From Oreocharis arfaki (taxonomy: Eukaryota > Chordata > Aves > Passeriformes > Paramythiidae), in contig VZRR01006730.1 in NCBI GenBank assembly GCA_013398015.1, positions 1,322,054 to 1,386,053 of the forward strand: a DNA stretch of 64,000 bases. Reading direction: 5' to 3'. Of the stretch, positions 37,377 to 49,700 are shown piece by piece. Position 1 is the first letter of the stretch; every line of letters begins with the position of its first letter. The position numbers were made by a program, and so were the translations under genes. The notes under the pieces were generated by a model. The model made no database searches and had not been told where the DNA came from. It was given only the letters and a program-made list of their open reading frames with translations.

Positions 37377-39869
37377 TTTAAAAATTCTCCTGGGCAACAA
37401 AATTCAACTACTGTTTCTGCATGATACAAAGCCTTTCCTTTCAATTATCAGAGGTGATTAGTATTTTTGGGTGTTTGTCACCTATAGCTTGACTCACAGA
37501 AGCACTGACTATATAGAGATGTAGCTGGAATCTAGTTTTATAGACAGATAAATTGCAAGAAAATAAAAGAGTTGTCTTGCATCACGTGGTGGATTTGACT
37601 ATACCTTTATGAGTCTTAGAGATGTTTGTCTCACTTATTCCTAAAACCTGGGGTTACAAATGCTCCAAGCAAGCAGCTTAAGCATGCTATTGCAGTGTTT
37701 ATTAAAAAAAAGTCGAAGTGTTTTATCCTGAATATTCATCTTGCAATAATGGATAGGAAAAGACAAACAGGTTTAAGAGGACATTGATATTATACTATTG
37801 TGGGGGTTTTGGTGGGGTTTGGTTTTAGTAGCAGTGTTATATTTATCTGAATACTTTTGGCTTCTCTCAGCTGTTTAAGGCTGTGTGGTGCTTATCTCTC
37901 TAATCTGCTTTTTGTGTTGTGATGTGTTTTAGCTTTCTATTATTTTCACTTCTCTCACCTACATGTTCTTTGACTGAATTTTAGACTCTAGAAGTGTCTT
38001 CCCCCAAATGAAATATTCCTAATGAGGTCTTATCAACGCTCAGTGCAATAGAAAGATAACTTCATGTGTCTTGCAAGCTCTTTTCAGTGATACAGGAAAG
38101 CAGCAATTTGCATTCGTATCTCATCTTGGATTTTAATAGGAACCAAACAGCTGTTCTGCTGGTGGTGTTTTCAGAAATGGATGGAACACTGTGACTGAAA
38201 ACTTCCAAAATAATTCAGCTCAAGGGGAAAAAATTCTTCAAGCCAAGCAGTTGGATTCTGGTGATTGTAGGCAAAAGGAAGGCTCAGGTAATCTTGAAAT
38301 GAGTTGGCCTCAACTTTACCTGTAATAAAGCTGTAAGTAACCTAGGCGTCTGTGCAGACCTTCAGGCAGATTGTCCTTACCATCCCAGGGAAACCTTAAA
38401 TATTTTTATTGAATGAGTGTGGTCAGAAAGTAGGTACGATGGCATGAACTTCATCAGCCAGTGACTTCCATGGGAAACAGATTCAGTGTTCAAAGAAAAA
38501 TAGTTTGCTCAGGGAATTGCCATCCTCATTTCTTGCAGTATAGGGTGTGGATGCTTTTTTGTTTTATTCTTTTGAGATTTCCAGTGTAAGCTGACTAAAT
38601 CAAAATTCTGCTCACATTGGATTGAATGCTGACGGAGATATAATTTAGCATGTTACAGTTGCTTTCAACATAGCGAAATTATGATGTGTACCTCTTTCAT
38701 ACAGGAGTAGTATTCTTTACTAAAAAATAAATTTTTAGTATTGGTTGGTTGGTAAAAACACATCAAATATCATATCCATTATCTGCTTCCCATATTCTGA
38801 AAATCATTGGACTCCTAGTCTACCCCTGAATCAGAGGCTCAGTAATTCTAATGAATATTTCAAATAAAAAGCAATGACTACTGTCAGCTCTTTCCAACAG
38901 GTTTTTGGGGTCGGGCTGACAGGCTGTGCAGGGGGTGCACTGTGGCTCTTAGCCCCACATCAAGAATTTGAAAGAATCCTTGTAATATTTTATTCTGTGG
39001 TTAAAACCTTTTGCTGTTTAATTCTTGGTGTCTGCTTCCAAGTGATTATTTACTCAAAGCTGGCATAAGAAATGGACTTATGTAAAATGTTATCCACAAA
39101 TTCTGGTGTCCAATCTGTATTAAACCCCATCAAGTAAAACAGTGCATTAGTTCAGGGTTCTGGGTAGTTTGTCGTGGTGGTCAGGCACTGTCAAGCCTTG
39201 GCACTGTCAGACTCATTAACAAGATTGCTCTAAGCTGCTAGAGAAACTGTTGCATTAATTGTCATCATCAATGTCAAGAGGAATAAGGTTTGTGCTTTGA
39301 AAACAGTGGCAAGGAAAAATGAAGGACATAGTCTTAAAGGTGTCTTACTGCCTCGTCCAGAGCAGCAATTGCCTTTCTCAGACCCAGATGCCAAGACAGA
39401 CTAGATACAAATTATATAAAGATTAACTTTTTTCTCTGATAAATATGTTAGACTTCCCAGTGATGCTTCTGACATCCATAAACACGAACATCATAGAACC
39501 AGATGCAATTCAAGTGGAAGGCTGAGTTGATCCCCTACATATGCAAACACTCCCAAATCCTTCTTTGGGTGATCAGATCTGTGTTCACCTCCAGGGAATT
39601 TTGCAAGTCTTGGGTAGAACACTTCTTACAGAATGTAGCCTGAGTCTTGCTAGGTAAATAGAACATTTTCCTTCTTCATTTAATTATCTGTTATCCATGT
39701 TTAGCTGCTGTCATTGATGTGACTGAGCTGAAGCCATTTATGGTGGTTCTTAGTAATCCTTTATTAACCAATTAAAACAGTGAAGTTCTAAAATAGCTTC
39801 AGTATAACCCCAACAGAGAGGGAAGCCATGCTAAAACTCTTAATTTTGTAAGTGAATTTCTGTCACCTA
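37377..39869. other. Unique non-coding sequence
   Basis: No gene recognised. The 5' part of the LINE fossil that follows may extend into the end of this stretch, but I could not trace it. Confidence 0.5.
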
Positions 39870-40950
39870 TTATTCTTTTGTATCTCTCACATCCTTGGAG
39901 CAATTGGATTCCCTCAGGTTTTAAGGGGACTGCAAGCACGCACTTCGGTGACAAAGGAGGATTTTACTTTGTGACAGACACTGACATTCCTCTCTTACCT
40001 CTTCCTGGGAAGCTGCTACTCAGAGCATACTCAGTTGCCTGCATGTCCTAGTTACGGTTCATGCCTGAAAACTCCTGAGGATAACAGCTTAGCTGTGGAT
40101 ACCCTTGCAGTATTCACGGTCCAATTCAGGAAACACTGTAGTGAGGAGAATAAACATCTCAAGAGTGTCTGTATCGATTTGACAAAAGCATATAATGCTT
40201 TCACTTGCTCTGCTTTCTGAGAGTTGGTGTGAACTGGATTGGTCTGATATCCTTTTAGCCCAGTCTATTAATGATGGGAGAGATCCTGTGCAATAGAAAA
40301 TCCTTCTTCAGTGGAGTTTAATCTTTCTTCTGTGGAACTTCTTACGAAAGATGGAGTTGAGCAGGGTTATAGATCCGTATCTACTCAACTTTTCATTTCA
40401 GTACTGTGGATCTTGACTTTAGCATGTGATATAATGAGGGTAATTTGTTCAGCCCAAGCAAATTTATTCAAATCTGAGTTTTGTGAAGCCAGTCAGAAGC
40501 AGATCTATAGAATTTCACTGCTTTATAAGATCATCCAAACACTTCCATCTTGCAGGAGGATCCAAAGACAAGGCTATATTTTGTCTTTCCAAAACTATCT
40601 CTGAAGCCCTCTCTTTTTTGCAGTTACAGACTCGAAAGCACACCATTCGTGATATTTTTCTCTCTCTTAATTGATGGTTAAATACCTCAGTGTTCCTGGA
40701 AAACAAGGATTTAGTGAAAGGTGTTTGTAAAATTTTCTTTTACATGAAGGAAGAGTACAATGCTCAGTACAGATCACTGATTTAAACTTTTGACTGTTCA
40801 CTTTGCACAGGCTAGTGACAGCATGGAGACACAAATTCCAGAATGCTCAGGTATTGGAAGACCTCTTCTAAGTTAGTCTGTTTGTGGTGACAAACCACCT
40901 GAGTGACAATCCAAGGACATCCCTAAGTCCTCCCTAACAGCATGCCAGAT
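39870..40950 (+). mobile_element. Fossil of a non-CR1 LINE reverse transcriptase (RTE-like or related)
   Basis: Decayed reverse-transcriptase coding sequence, broken by stops and frameshifts. Traces appear in the correct order for non-LTR elements whose proteins carry DLTKAFDTV and NGVKQGCVLAPTLF motifs. GDK and then IPLLPLPGK lie at 39947-40012 (usual GDK...GISLLS.AGK). FTVQFRKHCSEENKHL then leads into IDLTKAYNAF, with the motif A core at 40176-40190. Next are NDGRDPV (usual HDGM), then DGVEQG at 40350-40367 with STQLF (motif B). SLLYKIIQ sits where the catalytic YADD should be, so that motif is lost. A C-terminal WRHKFQNAQVLE at 40824-40859 matches the usual W.DKIPN.EVLE. CR1 has different signatures. 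Clade assignment is not certain. Confidence 0.72.
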
Positions 40951-43198
40951 CAATGATTGTGAGGAATAAGCTTTGAGACATCTGGAGACACATCTTTCCT
41001 GGTACTAGCATAGCTCTTGATGTGAAACATGCAGCTAACTTGGAGGTCAAGCAAGAAAAGATGTTTAGAGGGATTCTGTTGCCACTTCCCTCTTGTCTAA
41101 AAATCACATATTCAGCTTCTAACCATGCATGTTGTGTGCAGGCTTGTGAAATTAAATAAGGCCTTTTAGCACTTAAGAAATAGAAATGAATTAATTTCAT
41201 TAATAAAATGAAAGAGAGAACTAGAGGGAATCAACCAGGTTTTGGGAGGGGGTGGGAAATTTTCTTTGATATTGTGGTATGACCAATGATGTGCTGCAGT
41301 CAGTGCCCTTCTGACTGAACTGAAAAGAGCTGTTTCTGACAACATTTTAAATCAATGAGTGTGCTCTATTAGCACGATGCATACCTGCACTCTGAAGCAC
41401 AATCTGTATTGCCTTGTAATGGCATCTCAGTGGTGTCTACGCAATGATTGGATAACCTAAGCCTGACTAGGGCTGCAGTGCAGCCTATGTTGCGAAAACC
41501 TTCTTAAAACTCAGAAATCTCTATTCCAACACCCTGTGCTAAAGGGCTGAACTGCCTGTAGAAACAACATTTGTTCTCTTCTCCTCGCATTTTGCCCTCT
41601 CCAACAGGAGCACCAATGCTCATGTGAGAAGCCCTATGCGTGGGTGTTATGTAGTTGTGTAGTTCAGACTCTAAACAGAGGAGTTGAGTCTCTGAAGCCA
41701 TTAATCTTTCCCTGGAGCTAAAATCATGATATATTTTATGTTTTGGAAATTATAGTGTAAACTAACAGGCTCGAGCAAAGCTGAAGAGAAAAATATAAAA
41801 ATAGAGAGGAGGCATTTGCAAAGCAAGGATTGAAAAACAGTGTAATCAGATTGAAGGAGGCTTTGTATCCAGTGCTGCCTACAGTTAATAACTGTATGCC
41901 TCACTGTACTGGGACTTTGTTGCATTGTGTGTGGGTTGCTATTGTATTTAATAAATAGGGGAGGTGTGGGGAGAGGCAACAAGAACCTAATATTTGAGAA
42001 TATGCGGTAGAGGCCACCCCCAGGGAGGACAGCAGACCTACTCCGCTCTTTCTCAACTTTGCAGATGAAAGCAGGTCTGTTAATGTGGTAAAGAAAACCT
42101 CAGAGATCCCTGTGCAGTGGTGCTCCCCGGCGCTGTAACAGCACCTGGCTGCGTGCTGACACCAGCCATGAGGACCTTTATTCAGATTAAGAGATTATTG
42201 AGTGGTGCACAGTTCAGCTCAGGTTCTTGCAAATGCAATAAATGTTGAAGCTTCTTAGCTCTGGACAAACGAACTTCTTATTATTATTGGTGGTGCTGTC
42301 TGAATTCAATTTCAAAGCTTAATGGGTTTTAGATGTATGTACCAACTGGATTTCAGACAAAAAGGCAAACATCAGAAGTTGAGGGGCTGCAATATATTAA
42401 TATATTAATGGTATAAAGGGCAGTAACATGTTCTGCCAAGTGAGAACCTGTAGTTTCATCATTACTATAACAGAGCTGTTTGTAAATTAAGTTGCACTCT
42501 TGGTGATAGACTAGTTTTAGGGGTTTGTTTTTACATTTTAATTCTTGGACCAACTCGAAATGTAAATGTAAAATATCAAGGGTTTGGTTTGCAGCTGCCT
42601 GAGCTCTCTCAGCTCTAAAGTTTGGTCTCAGCAGCTAGACACCACCTCCAAAGCGGTGCCCTGCAACTGTGGCATCTCCGTTTTATCTTGACTTGCTCAG
42701 GAGGGAAGAGGAATAGGAGATGTTGTGCACGATTTCTGGGCAGCAGAGAAGAAACAGGTCCCTAAAATGGCTAAGGTCACCTGTCACTGAGGCAGTATGT
42801 TCAAACAAATGTAAATTAATGTTGAACTCACCCCAAACAGAATAGCTGATTTTGTTTGAAAAAAATCAAAGTCTTTATGCTTTGTATCAGCTTGGCTCAA
42901 TTTTTTTTTTGTTTAGACTTTACTGAAAGAAAGTTGTAGATCTGTGTACCTTTCAAAATGTTCCCGCAGAAAATTTCCCTGAAGAAATATTTTTCTTTAC
43001 TGAAAAATTCTTCAGCCTGCTCTGTCACTCAAATCTAGCAATCTCAGGGCCCTGTAAAAGTCTAATTAGGTAAGTGGTAGGGGTAAAAAGGAACCGCTTG
43101 CAAAGAAATTAATCTGGTAGCTCTCTGTCACATCTTTGTCAGATACAAAAAAACTTGTATTTGAAATTTCATGTTGTTTTGTCAAATTTCTACACCTG
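40951..43198. other. Unique non-coding sequence
   Basis: No gene or transposon recognised. A short ATATTAATATATTAATGG tract lies near 42393. The segment at about 43010-43080 looks like conserved non-coding DNA by composition, only weakly. Confidence 0.5.
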
Positions 43199-43203
43199 AT
43201 GCC
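43199..43203. repeat. Left target-site duplication (ATGCC)
   Basis: ATGCC lies directly before the TG that begins the LTR. The same five bases follow its terminal CA at 44185-44189. A 5-bp duplication is characteristic of ERVL-type (class III) integrases and occurs in some other ERV groups. Confidence 0.9.
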
Positions 43204-44184
43204 TGTGGTGGGTTGACCCTGGCTGGATGCCAGGTGCCCACCAGAGCCACTCTATCACACCTGTGCCCAGCTGGGCAGGGGAGAGAAAATACACCAAAAG
43301 GATTGTGGGTCGAGACAAGGGAGGGGAGAGATCACTGAGCAGTTGCCATCACTGGCGAAAGAGATTTGACTTCGGGAATTTAATTGAATTTATTACCGGT
43401 CAAATCAGAATTGGATAATGAGAAGCAAACCCAAATCTTAAACATGCCTTTCCCTACCCCTCCTCTCCTCCCATTCTTAAAGTTATTTCTGATTTGTTAC
43501 CTTTGCCCCGCCAGCAGCACAGGAGGATGGGGAATGGGGATTATGGACAGCTCATCACATGTTGTGTCTGCCACTCCTTCCTCCTCAGGGGTCCCTCCCA
43601 AGGGATGCAGTTCTCCATGAACTGCTCCAGTGTGAGCCCTCCATGGGGTCACCAGTCCTGCCAGCAAACCTGCCCCATCATGGGCTCCATCTCCCAGGGT
43701 TTCAGAGGTCTTACCAGGAGCCTGCTCCAGCTCAGGCTTTCCACGGGCTCCTTTGGGCATCCAAGTTCTTCAGCGTGGGGCTCCTCCATGGGCTGCAGGT
43801 GGATCTCTGCTCCACTGTGGACCTTCATGGGCCACAGGGACACGGCTACTTCACCATGGGCTGCACCATGGGCTGCAAGGGAATCTCTGCTCCTTCCACC
43901 TTTTTCACGAACCGTGCTGTCTGTAGGGCTGTTCATCTCACATATTCTCACTCCTCTCTGGCTGCATCTCAGTTCTGCACAATAACGTTTTTTCCCTTAG
44001 CTATTTTATCCCAGAGGTGCTCCTGCTGTCACAGATGGGCTCAGCCCTAGACAGAAGTAGGTCCCCCTTGGAGCTGGCTGGTGTTGCCTCTGTTTGACAT
44101 GGGGGAAGCTTCTGGCAGCTTCTCGCAGAAGCCATCCCTGTAGCCTCCCTACAACCAAAACCTTGCCATGTAAACCCAAATACA
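43204..44184 (-). mobile_element. Solo LTR of an avian endogenous retrovirus (ERVL-like)
   Basis: A 981-bp element with TG...CA ends and a perfect 5-bp flanking duplication. No internal viral sequence or primer-binding site follows, so it is a solo LTR left by recombination between two LTRs. I recognise the sequence from memory as a family common in bird genomes ('GGGTTGACCCTGGCTGGATG', 'AAGCTTCTGGCAGCTTCTC'). I infer minus-strand orientation: read that way there is a TATA-like AAAATAG after GGGAT (about 44008) and an AATAAA at about 43391-43396, while the plus strand has neither. Several plus- and minus-strand frames up to 163 codons inside it are non-genic. Confidence 0.93.
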
Positions 44185-44189
44185 ATGCC
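44185..44189. repeat. Right target-site duplication (ATGCC)
   Basis: Exact copy of 43199-43203, directly after the terminal CA of the LTR. Agreement of all five bases argues for a fairly recent insertion or little local mutation. Confidence 0.9.
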
Positions 44190-46254
44190 AAAGCTTTTGG
44201 GCCTGAACCCAAACCCCAAACTCTCCAAAGCTTGCCTACAAGCAAAGCAGAGATGGAAATACTGAAGGAGATGTCAGAGCAAGCCCGAGTACCTCTGGCT
44301 GGGGAGTCTATGGTGACAGACACTTTAGAGAAGTCTGTGCCTAGGTCAGGTGTAGGTCAGGATGTCCCATTTAAGTACTCCAAACAGCCACACTCTTCAG
44401 TAGTCTAGGGAGTATAGCCCAGTGAAAGCTGAAGGGCAGCAGAGAGGAACAAGCTGAATTGCTCTTCTCATGCTGGGATGAACTGGCCTTACAGAGACCT
44501 GTGAATGGTAATACTGCCTAGAAGGCTGAAACTGCGACTGTTTTGATCTGATGTAGCTGAGTAAAATAGATTGCGGAAGACATCTGCTTTGGAAATGTAT
44601 CTGGCAAAATAAATAACATTTACATGACTCTTCCAGGAAATACCGCTGTGACATTTACTGTTGTTTGTTGTTTTTTTTTAACCTGTATCCTTACTTAACC
44701 TTTTTTGAGACTGAGATATCAGCTGCTTCAGAGAGATAGCTGATACTTGGCTTTCCTCCTCTGAGCACTGGTTTTATTTTTATCACGAGTGCTACAGAAG
44801 ACATATGGCATTTCACAGACACTTCCAGATCGTTACTCAAAGGGATTTATAATTTGATCCCTGATCCTACGCTGAGTTTTTCAAGAACCATCCATTGAGT
44901 CTTGCAGAGCCATGGAAGAGAGTGAAGTGCCCGGAGGTTTTAGGGTTTAAGTACGTGTATTACAACAAGGGAAAACAAGAATAGGAAATACATCCCACAC
45001 TTTAGCTCCCACCAAAGGACCTGAGCAGATAAAAACAGCAGTAAGTGTGTATGAAATGCTTATTGTTACCTTGGTGTCTTTTTACTCCTTCGCTTAAACA
45101 GAGCACATACGTAACACAAATTAATTCATTTGTAGGCTAAAATCTGGAAAGAGTGGGATAAAGAACCTTGTGAAGATGAACAATAGAAAGCAAATTTTCG
45201 AGAATAAAATAGAGGAATGAAAATCCAAAGTTTTGGGGTTTGGATTTTATCTATGTATCATGAACAATAGAAATTCACATAAATTGTAGTGTTGCTTTTT
45301 CACACTATATTGGCAGTGATCTTGACATTTTAATTGAGTCATGGAAATGTATAATAATCTTGTACGATTTTGTTTTTTTTATTTAATGTAAACTATTTGA
45401 CATAAAAGTTGACAATATGGCATCCTGAAGAAGAAAAATGTAGGCTACAAATAAGAACCCTAAATTAAATATAGTGATCATTTGAGGGATCACTTGCTCA
45501 TTATTTTTTGCCATGTGACTTGCAACATCAGGAAGTTATTTAAGAAAGTAATTGCTCATGTTGTAGATGCAATGTCCTCCTCCGCTAAAAGACCTTGAGA
45601 TGAAATTAACCTAACAATAATAAATATGTAAGAGGAAATGATCATTGTAATGGAAGAAACCAGCTGAAAAAAATATTAGTAGATGTGGATATAAGTTTCC
45701 TGTCAAGTGTGTGTAGAGAAAAAGTCACCTGAAGAATGCTATTCCCTGCATTCTTATCAGCTTTGGAGCTATTATTTTATTCCTTCCTTCGCAACTTCTG
45801 GTCTGTTCTTTTCCTAGCTTTTCTGTTCTATGCTTGCTGGAGTGCATGCCCTTACCTGTCAGTGCCTTGTTGTTTAAACTAAACTATTGTCCGTGAGGTT
45901 CTGGTGTCATTGCCATTGAGAAAAACCTTCAGCAAAGGAGAAGAGCCCATCATCCTCAATGCACGTTTCCGAGACTTATTGGTATAAACAGCCATCCAAC
46001 ATCCTTAAGATTTCTTAGACCTTTAAAGTCTTTCCATCTTCTCTGGTTTCATGTTTCCCATTAATATCAGCTAGTTTGTGCTGCTGCTAGACTATGTGTG
46101 ACCTTCCTATGCTACCTCGAGCAGAAATTCTCCTTCTGCAAAAAACTGATATTCAAATATCAGCACCAAGTGACAATAATGACAACTTGATGTCATCGTT
46201 ACAGCGAAGTGAACCCTTCCACACATCTTTGTATGCTTGCTATGGGCGTGAGCA
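44190..46254. other. Unique sequence between two LTRs
   Basis: No gag-, pro-, pol- or env-like frame is seen between the two LTRs. They also have opposite orientation, so this is not the inside of a provirus. No other gene is recognised. Confidence 0.6.
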
Positions 46255-46715
46255 GGGTACCCACTCAGCTATTGCTGACAGCATCAAGTCCTTCTCTGAT
46301 TCTCATGCTGCTCTGCCAGTGAGTAGGGTGGGAGTGCACAAGAAGCTGGGAGAGTTCACTGCCATGACAGCAGACTCGAGCTGGCCAGAGGGGTATTCCA
46401 GACCATATGACATCCTGCTTAGCAAAAAAATACCAGAGAAAGGAGGAGGAACGGTGGATTTTCCCCCTGAAGTTGTTGTTACAGGTGCCCAAGCTTTGCT
46501 TTCTGGGAAGATACCTAGATATCTCCCCACCAGTGGGAAGTAGTGAATTCCAGTTTTTGCTTCACTTGCATATCCATCTGTGCTTCACACATTAAGAGGT
46601 CTTTATCTCAACCCCCAAAGCTTCTCACTGTTGACCTTCAGATTCTCTCCCCTATCCTTGCGGGGGGGGGAGTGAGTGAGTGGCTGTGGGGGGCTTAGCT
46701 GTCTAACCCACCACA
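46255..46715 (+). mobile_element. Older avian ERV LTR, plus strand, 5' end unclear
   Basis: Several blocks follow a common avian LTR in order: 'CTTCTCTGATTCTCATGCTG' (46291-46310), 'GCACAAGAAGCTGGGAG' (46336-46352), 'CTGGCCAGAGGGGTATTCCA' with ACCATATGACATC (46381-46414), and 'TTTATCTCAACCC'. After those come a G run with GAGTGAGTGAGTGGCTG and the end AACCCACCACA at 46715. Orientation is set by the family's promoter side; here the TATA box has decayed to AGCAAAAAAATAC (46421-46433). It is more diverged than the solo LTR, and I could not locate the TG start or a target-site duplication. A 149-codon frame (46094-46543) lies across it and is not a gene. Confidence 0.75.
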
Positions 46716-49700
46716 GCACCTCATGTGCAGATACATGCATATTGAACAACAAAGGACTTGGGACACTATACAGGCATGCTAAAATGGAGAATAGGAATCT
46801 TTTTCTTTACAGTGATTTTTGTTTTCATGCTTGGAATTACACAGCACGTTGGTTTAACTCTGACCAATCCTCCTCTTTCTTCCCTTCTGTCCATTTCCCC
46901 AAACCTACTCCTGACAAATAATTTGGGGGATTTTAACCACTTCAGGATTTTCTCTTCTTTCCCTCATTACCCTTTCCCCTTCCTTCCTACACCTTTCGTT
47001 TCATTATTTCAATAAAGGAAAATATTGTGTGGAGATACATTGTATTGTCAGATAAAATTTAATTATCCTTTGTCAGTGGAGAACCAAAGGTGGTTGATAA
47101 GCATAGACTGTGTTAGGATGGAATCATACCAAGAGAGCGTGTGGTTACATTTCCAAAACTTGTAGTTAGAGGTCTGAGGTTTAGTAGTCCTTCTATCACG
47201 TGGTGCATCTGAATCATTAAGGGAATTAGGGAAAAGGTATATAGGAAGATTCCTTTATTTATAAGCTTCAAACTTACTCCAGGTCAGCAGTGCAGAAAAC
47301 CTGCTGGTTTTAGGGCTTGTACAGGAAAAAGATGACAACTTGTCTTGCTCTTTCTGGACAGAAATGCCTGGGATTTGATTTGTCACAAGTGACATCTCTG
47401 GTCTCTTTTAAAAGTCGGGCTAAACCTCAATGGACATGTGAAATGAATGCTATTCTTTTTATCTTTATGTCAGTCTACAAGTTGCCTGTATATTTTGCAA
47501 GTGTACAACAAATAACTGCTTGTATTTCTTGCTATGGATGAGTAAAGGAAGGCAGATCCTAGAACTGCCTACCCAGATCTTTGGGCAGTATTAATTTAGG
47601 AGGAATGATCAGAGAGCAGGATGTTACGTAAACAGCTTAGTGTGTAATCTGATCCCTACCCATTCTGAGCTGCATCAGTCCCACCTGAGCAAATGCAGAG
47701 AAAATATTTCCAGTTATCTGCTTGTTAGATTGGTTATCTCTCAAGAGCTTCTGAGTCATGAGGGCAGTGGTTGCTGTGTTTGGAAAAAGCAGTGAGGGGA
47801 AGGCTGATGACATGCAAGTAATGAAGTAGCATTTGCAGAAAAAGCAGTGGCAAATGACCTCACGGGTATCTTCCCCAAACATTAACAGACAGGATTGTTT
47901 GTGTTGGGATTAAAACTGGCTATTTCCCCTGTGTCCATTTCCCTCTCCTGCTTCTCCCTGCAGTTTCCTTGAAAAAATATTCCATTCATCACAGCTAGAA
48001 ATGTCTGGGAATGTATCAGTTCAAATCAAACTTACCAAGAACATTTGCAAAACTAGGATGAATTCTAGGAAGGGTTTGAGAGAATTGACTAGAATAATTG
48101 CTTGAGTTTTGCATGCTCAATGCATATGACAATATGTGTGGAGTAATTTAGTGAAGTTTCTCTCACCACCCACTCCTTTTCCTCTCCTTTTTAAAAGTCT
48201 AGTATAATCCACTTTAAAAATCTCAAAAAATGGCCTTGCAACACCAAGAAAATTTCCCCCTCTGATCTGGTTGAGACTGGAAATTCTGCAAGAAGGTGAT
48301 GTATGACATAGACTACACAATGATCTCATGGGATGTGATGTTTTCAAGCTGCTTGTTCTGTGTTCAGCTAATCCATTTCCATTGGCATCAGGGGTGCAGA
48401 TTAAGCAGGGTGCATCTGCCACATACGCGCTACCTTTTATAGGGCAGAAATACTCCTGTGGGACTGACAACCTTCTCATTTGCTGTTCTGGCCCGTATAA
48501 ATCTGAGTCACAAACCCATGTGAATGGATGTTGCCCATTCGGAAGACTCAGCTTTTATGGAAGTTAATGGAAACTATATTTTAAAAAGCCCATACTTTTA
48601 TTTCTTTTGTGGAGAAACATCCTATATCATTAGCTTTCAACCTGTACTAGTCCAATAAAGGCAATTAGTTTTCCCCGTGGCAGAAAGCCTGTTCTGTATT
48701 TGGTAACTGCCCTTGGAGCATATCCTTGGAGCAGATGGCTGCTTGCCTGCCAGATAAGATACAAATTAGATTTCCAGATGATTGAGTGACGGTGGCAGGA
48801 AAGCAGCCGTTCATCTTAACTCCTCCTCTATTGCAAATCCAGTTAATCAGTGAGAACATAACCACTCACTGCCAGGGCATGTGCTCTGCAGGGCAAACCT
48901 ATCAGTGCACTGGCCCCACAGGGAGGAGCGGGGATAAGTTAAAAGGAAATGTTTTGCTCTCTTAAATACTTATTTATAATGAATACCAAATCTGTCTTCT
49001 GCACAAGTGAATTGCCAAGCCTGATTTAGTCCATAAGGAAGGCAAGAAATTAGTATCAATGGTCCCCATATGTGTCTCCAGCAAAGTCCTGCACTGTCTT
49101 GTAACTAGGCTGAGCTCCCATGCAGCAGGAGGATAACTGTAGAGCTGTATTGTGTGGCAGATCTAATTATGATCAGCTTTTGGGTTCAAACACTAACTCT
49201 CCATTAGCTGCATTTGTGTATCTAATCAAATGGGAATGCACACTGCTTGGCCCAGGAGGACAGGCAGCAGCCTAGCAACTTGTGTTTCTATGCATTGTTT
49301 CTCTATGTTTTTAAAATAAGACACAACTTTATATTTGAACATGGTTGTTTCAGTAGAGTCGAAGTTAAGCAGCTGATTGCTGACAGGTAAAGGTGACAGC
49401 TGAACAAGGCACTTCAGTTCCGTTCCAAAACCCTTGGAAACAACCACAGACTCACCATGCACCTATGAAGTAGAGCCAAGTTACATTTGGAACCTCATGT
49501 TCCAGCTAGATAGCTGGGAGAAAAAGAACAGTGAAAACAAAATAGCTTTGGAAAGAGACTTGAGGGAATAAATAGAATTTTTTTTTCTCATGGTGGAAAA
49601 ATAAATTCAGTCGGAGCACTAGTATGCTGGGCTGCACAAATGTGTTTCCAATAAAATTAACAGTTATGCTGGTACAATTGTGGAGGGAGTCTGGCTTAGC

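Noticed and set aside
43494..44050. Two overlapping 163-codon plus-strand frames
   Set aside because: Both lie wholly inside the solo LTR; several frames on both strands are open because the LTR is GC-rich. No domain is recognisable.
45511..45560. Another MIR-like fragment (CCATGTGACTTGCAACATCA)
   Set aside because: Only one short block resembles MIR and the expected neighbouring blocks are missing.
44190..46254. Interior of a provirus between the two LTRs
   Set aside because: The LTRs are of different families and opposite orientation, and no viral coding motif is visible between them.
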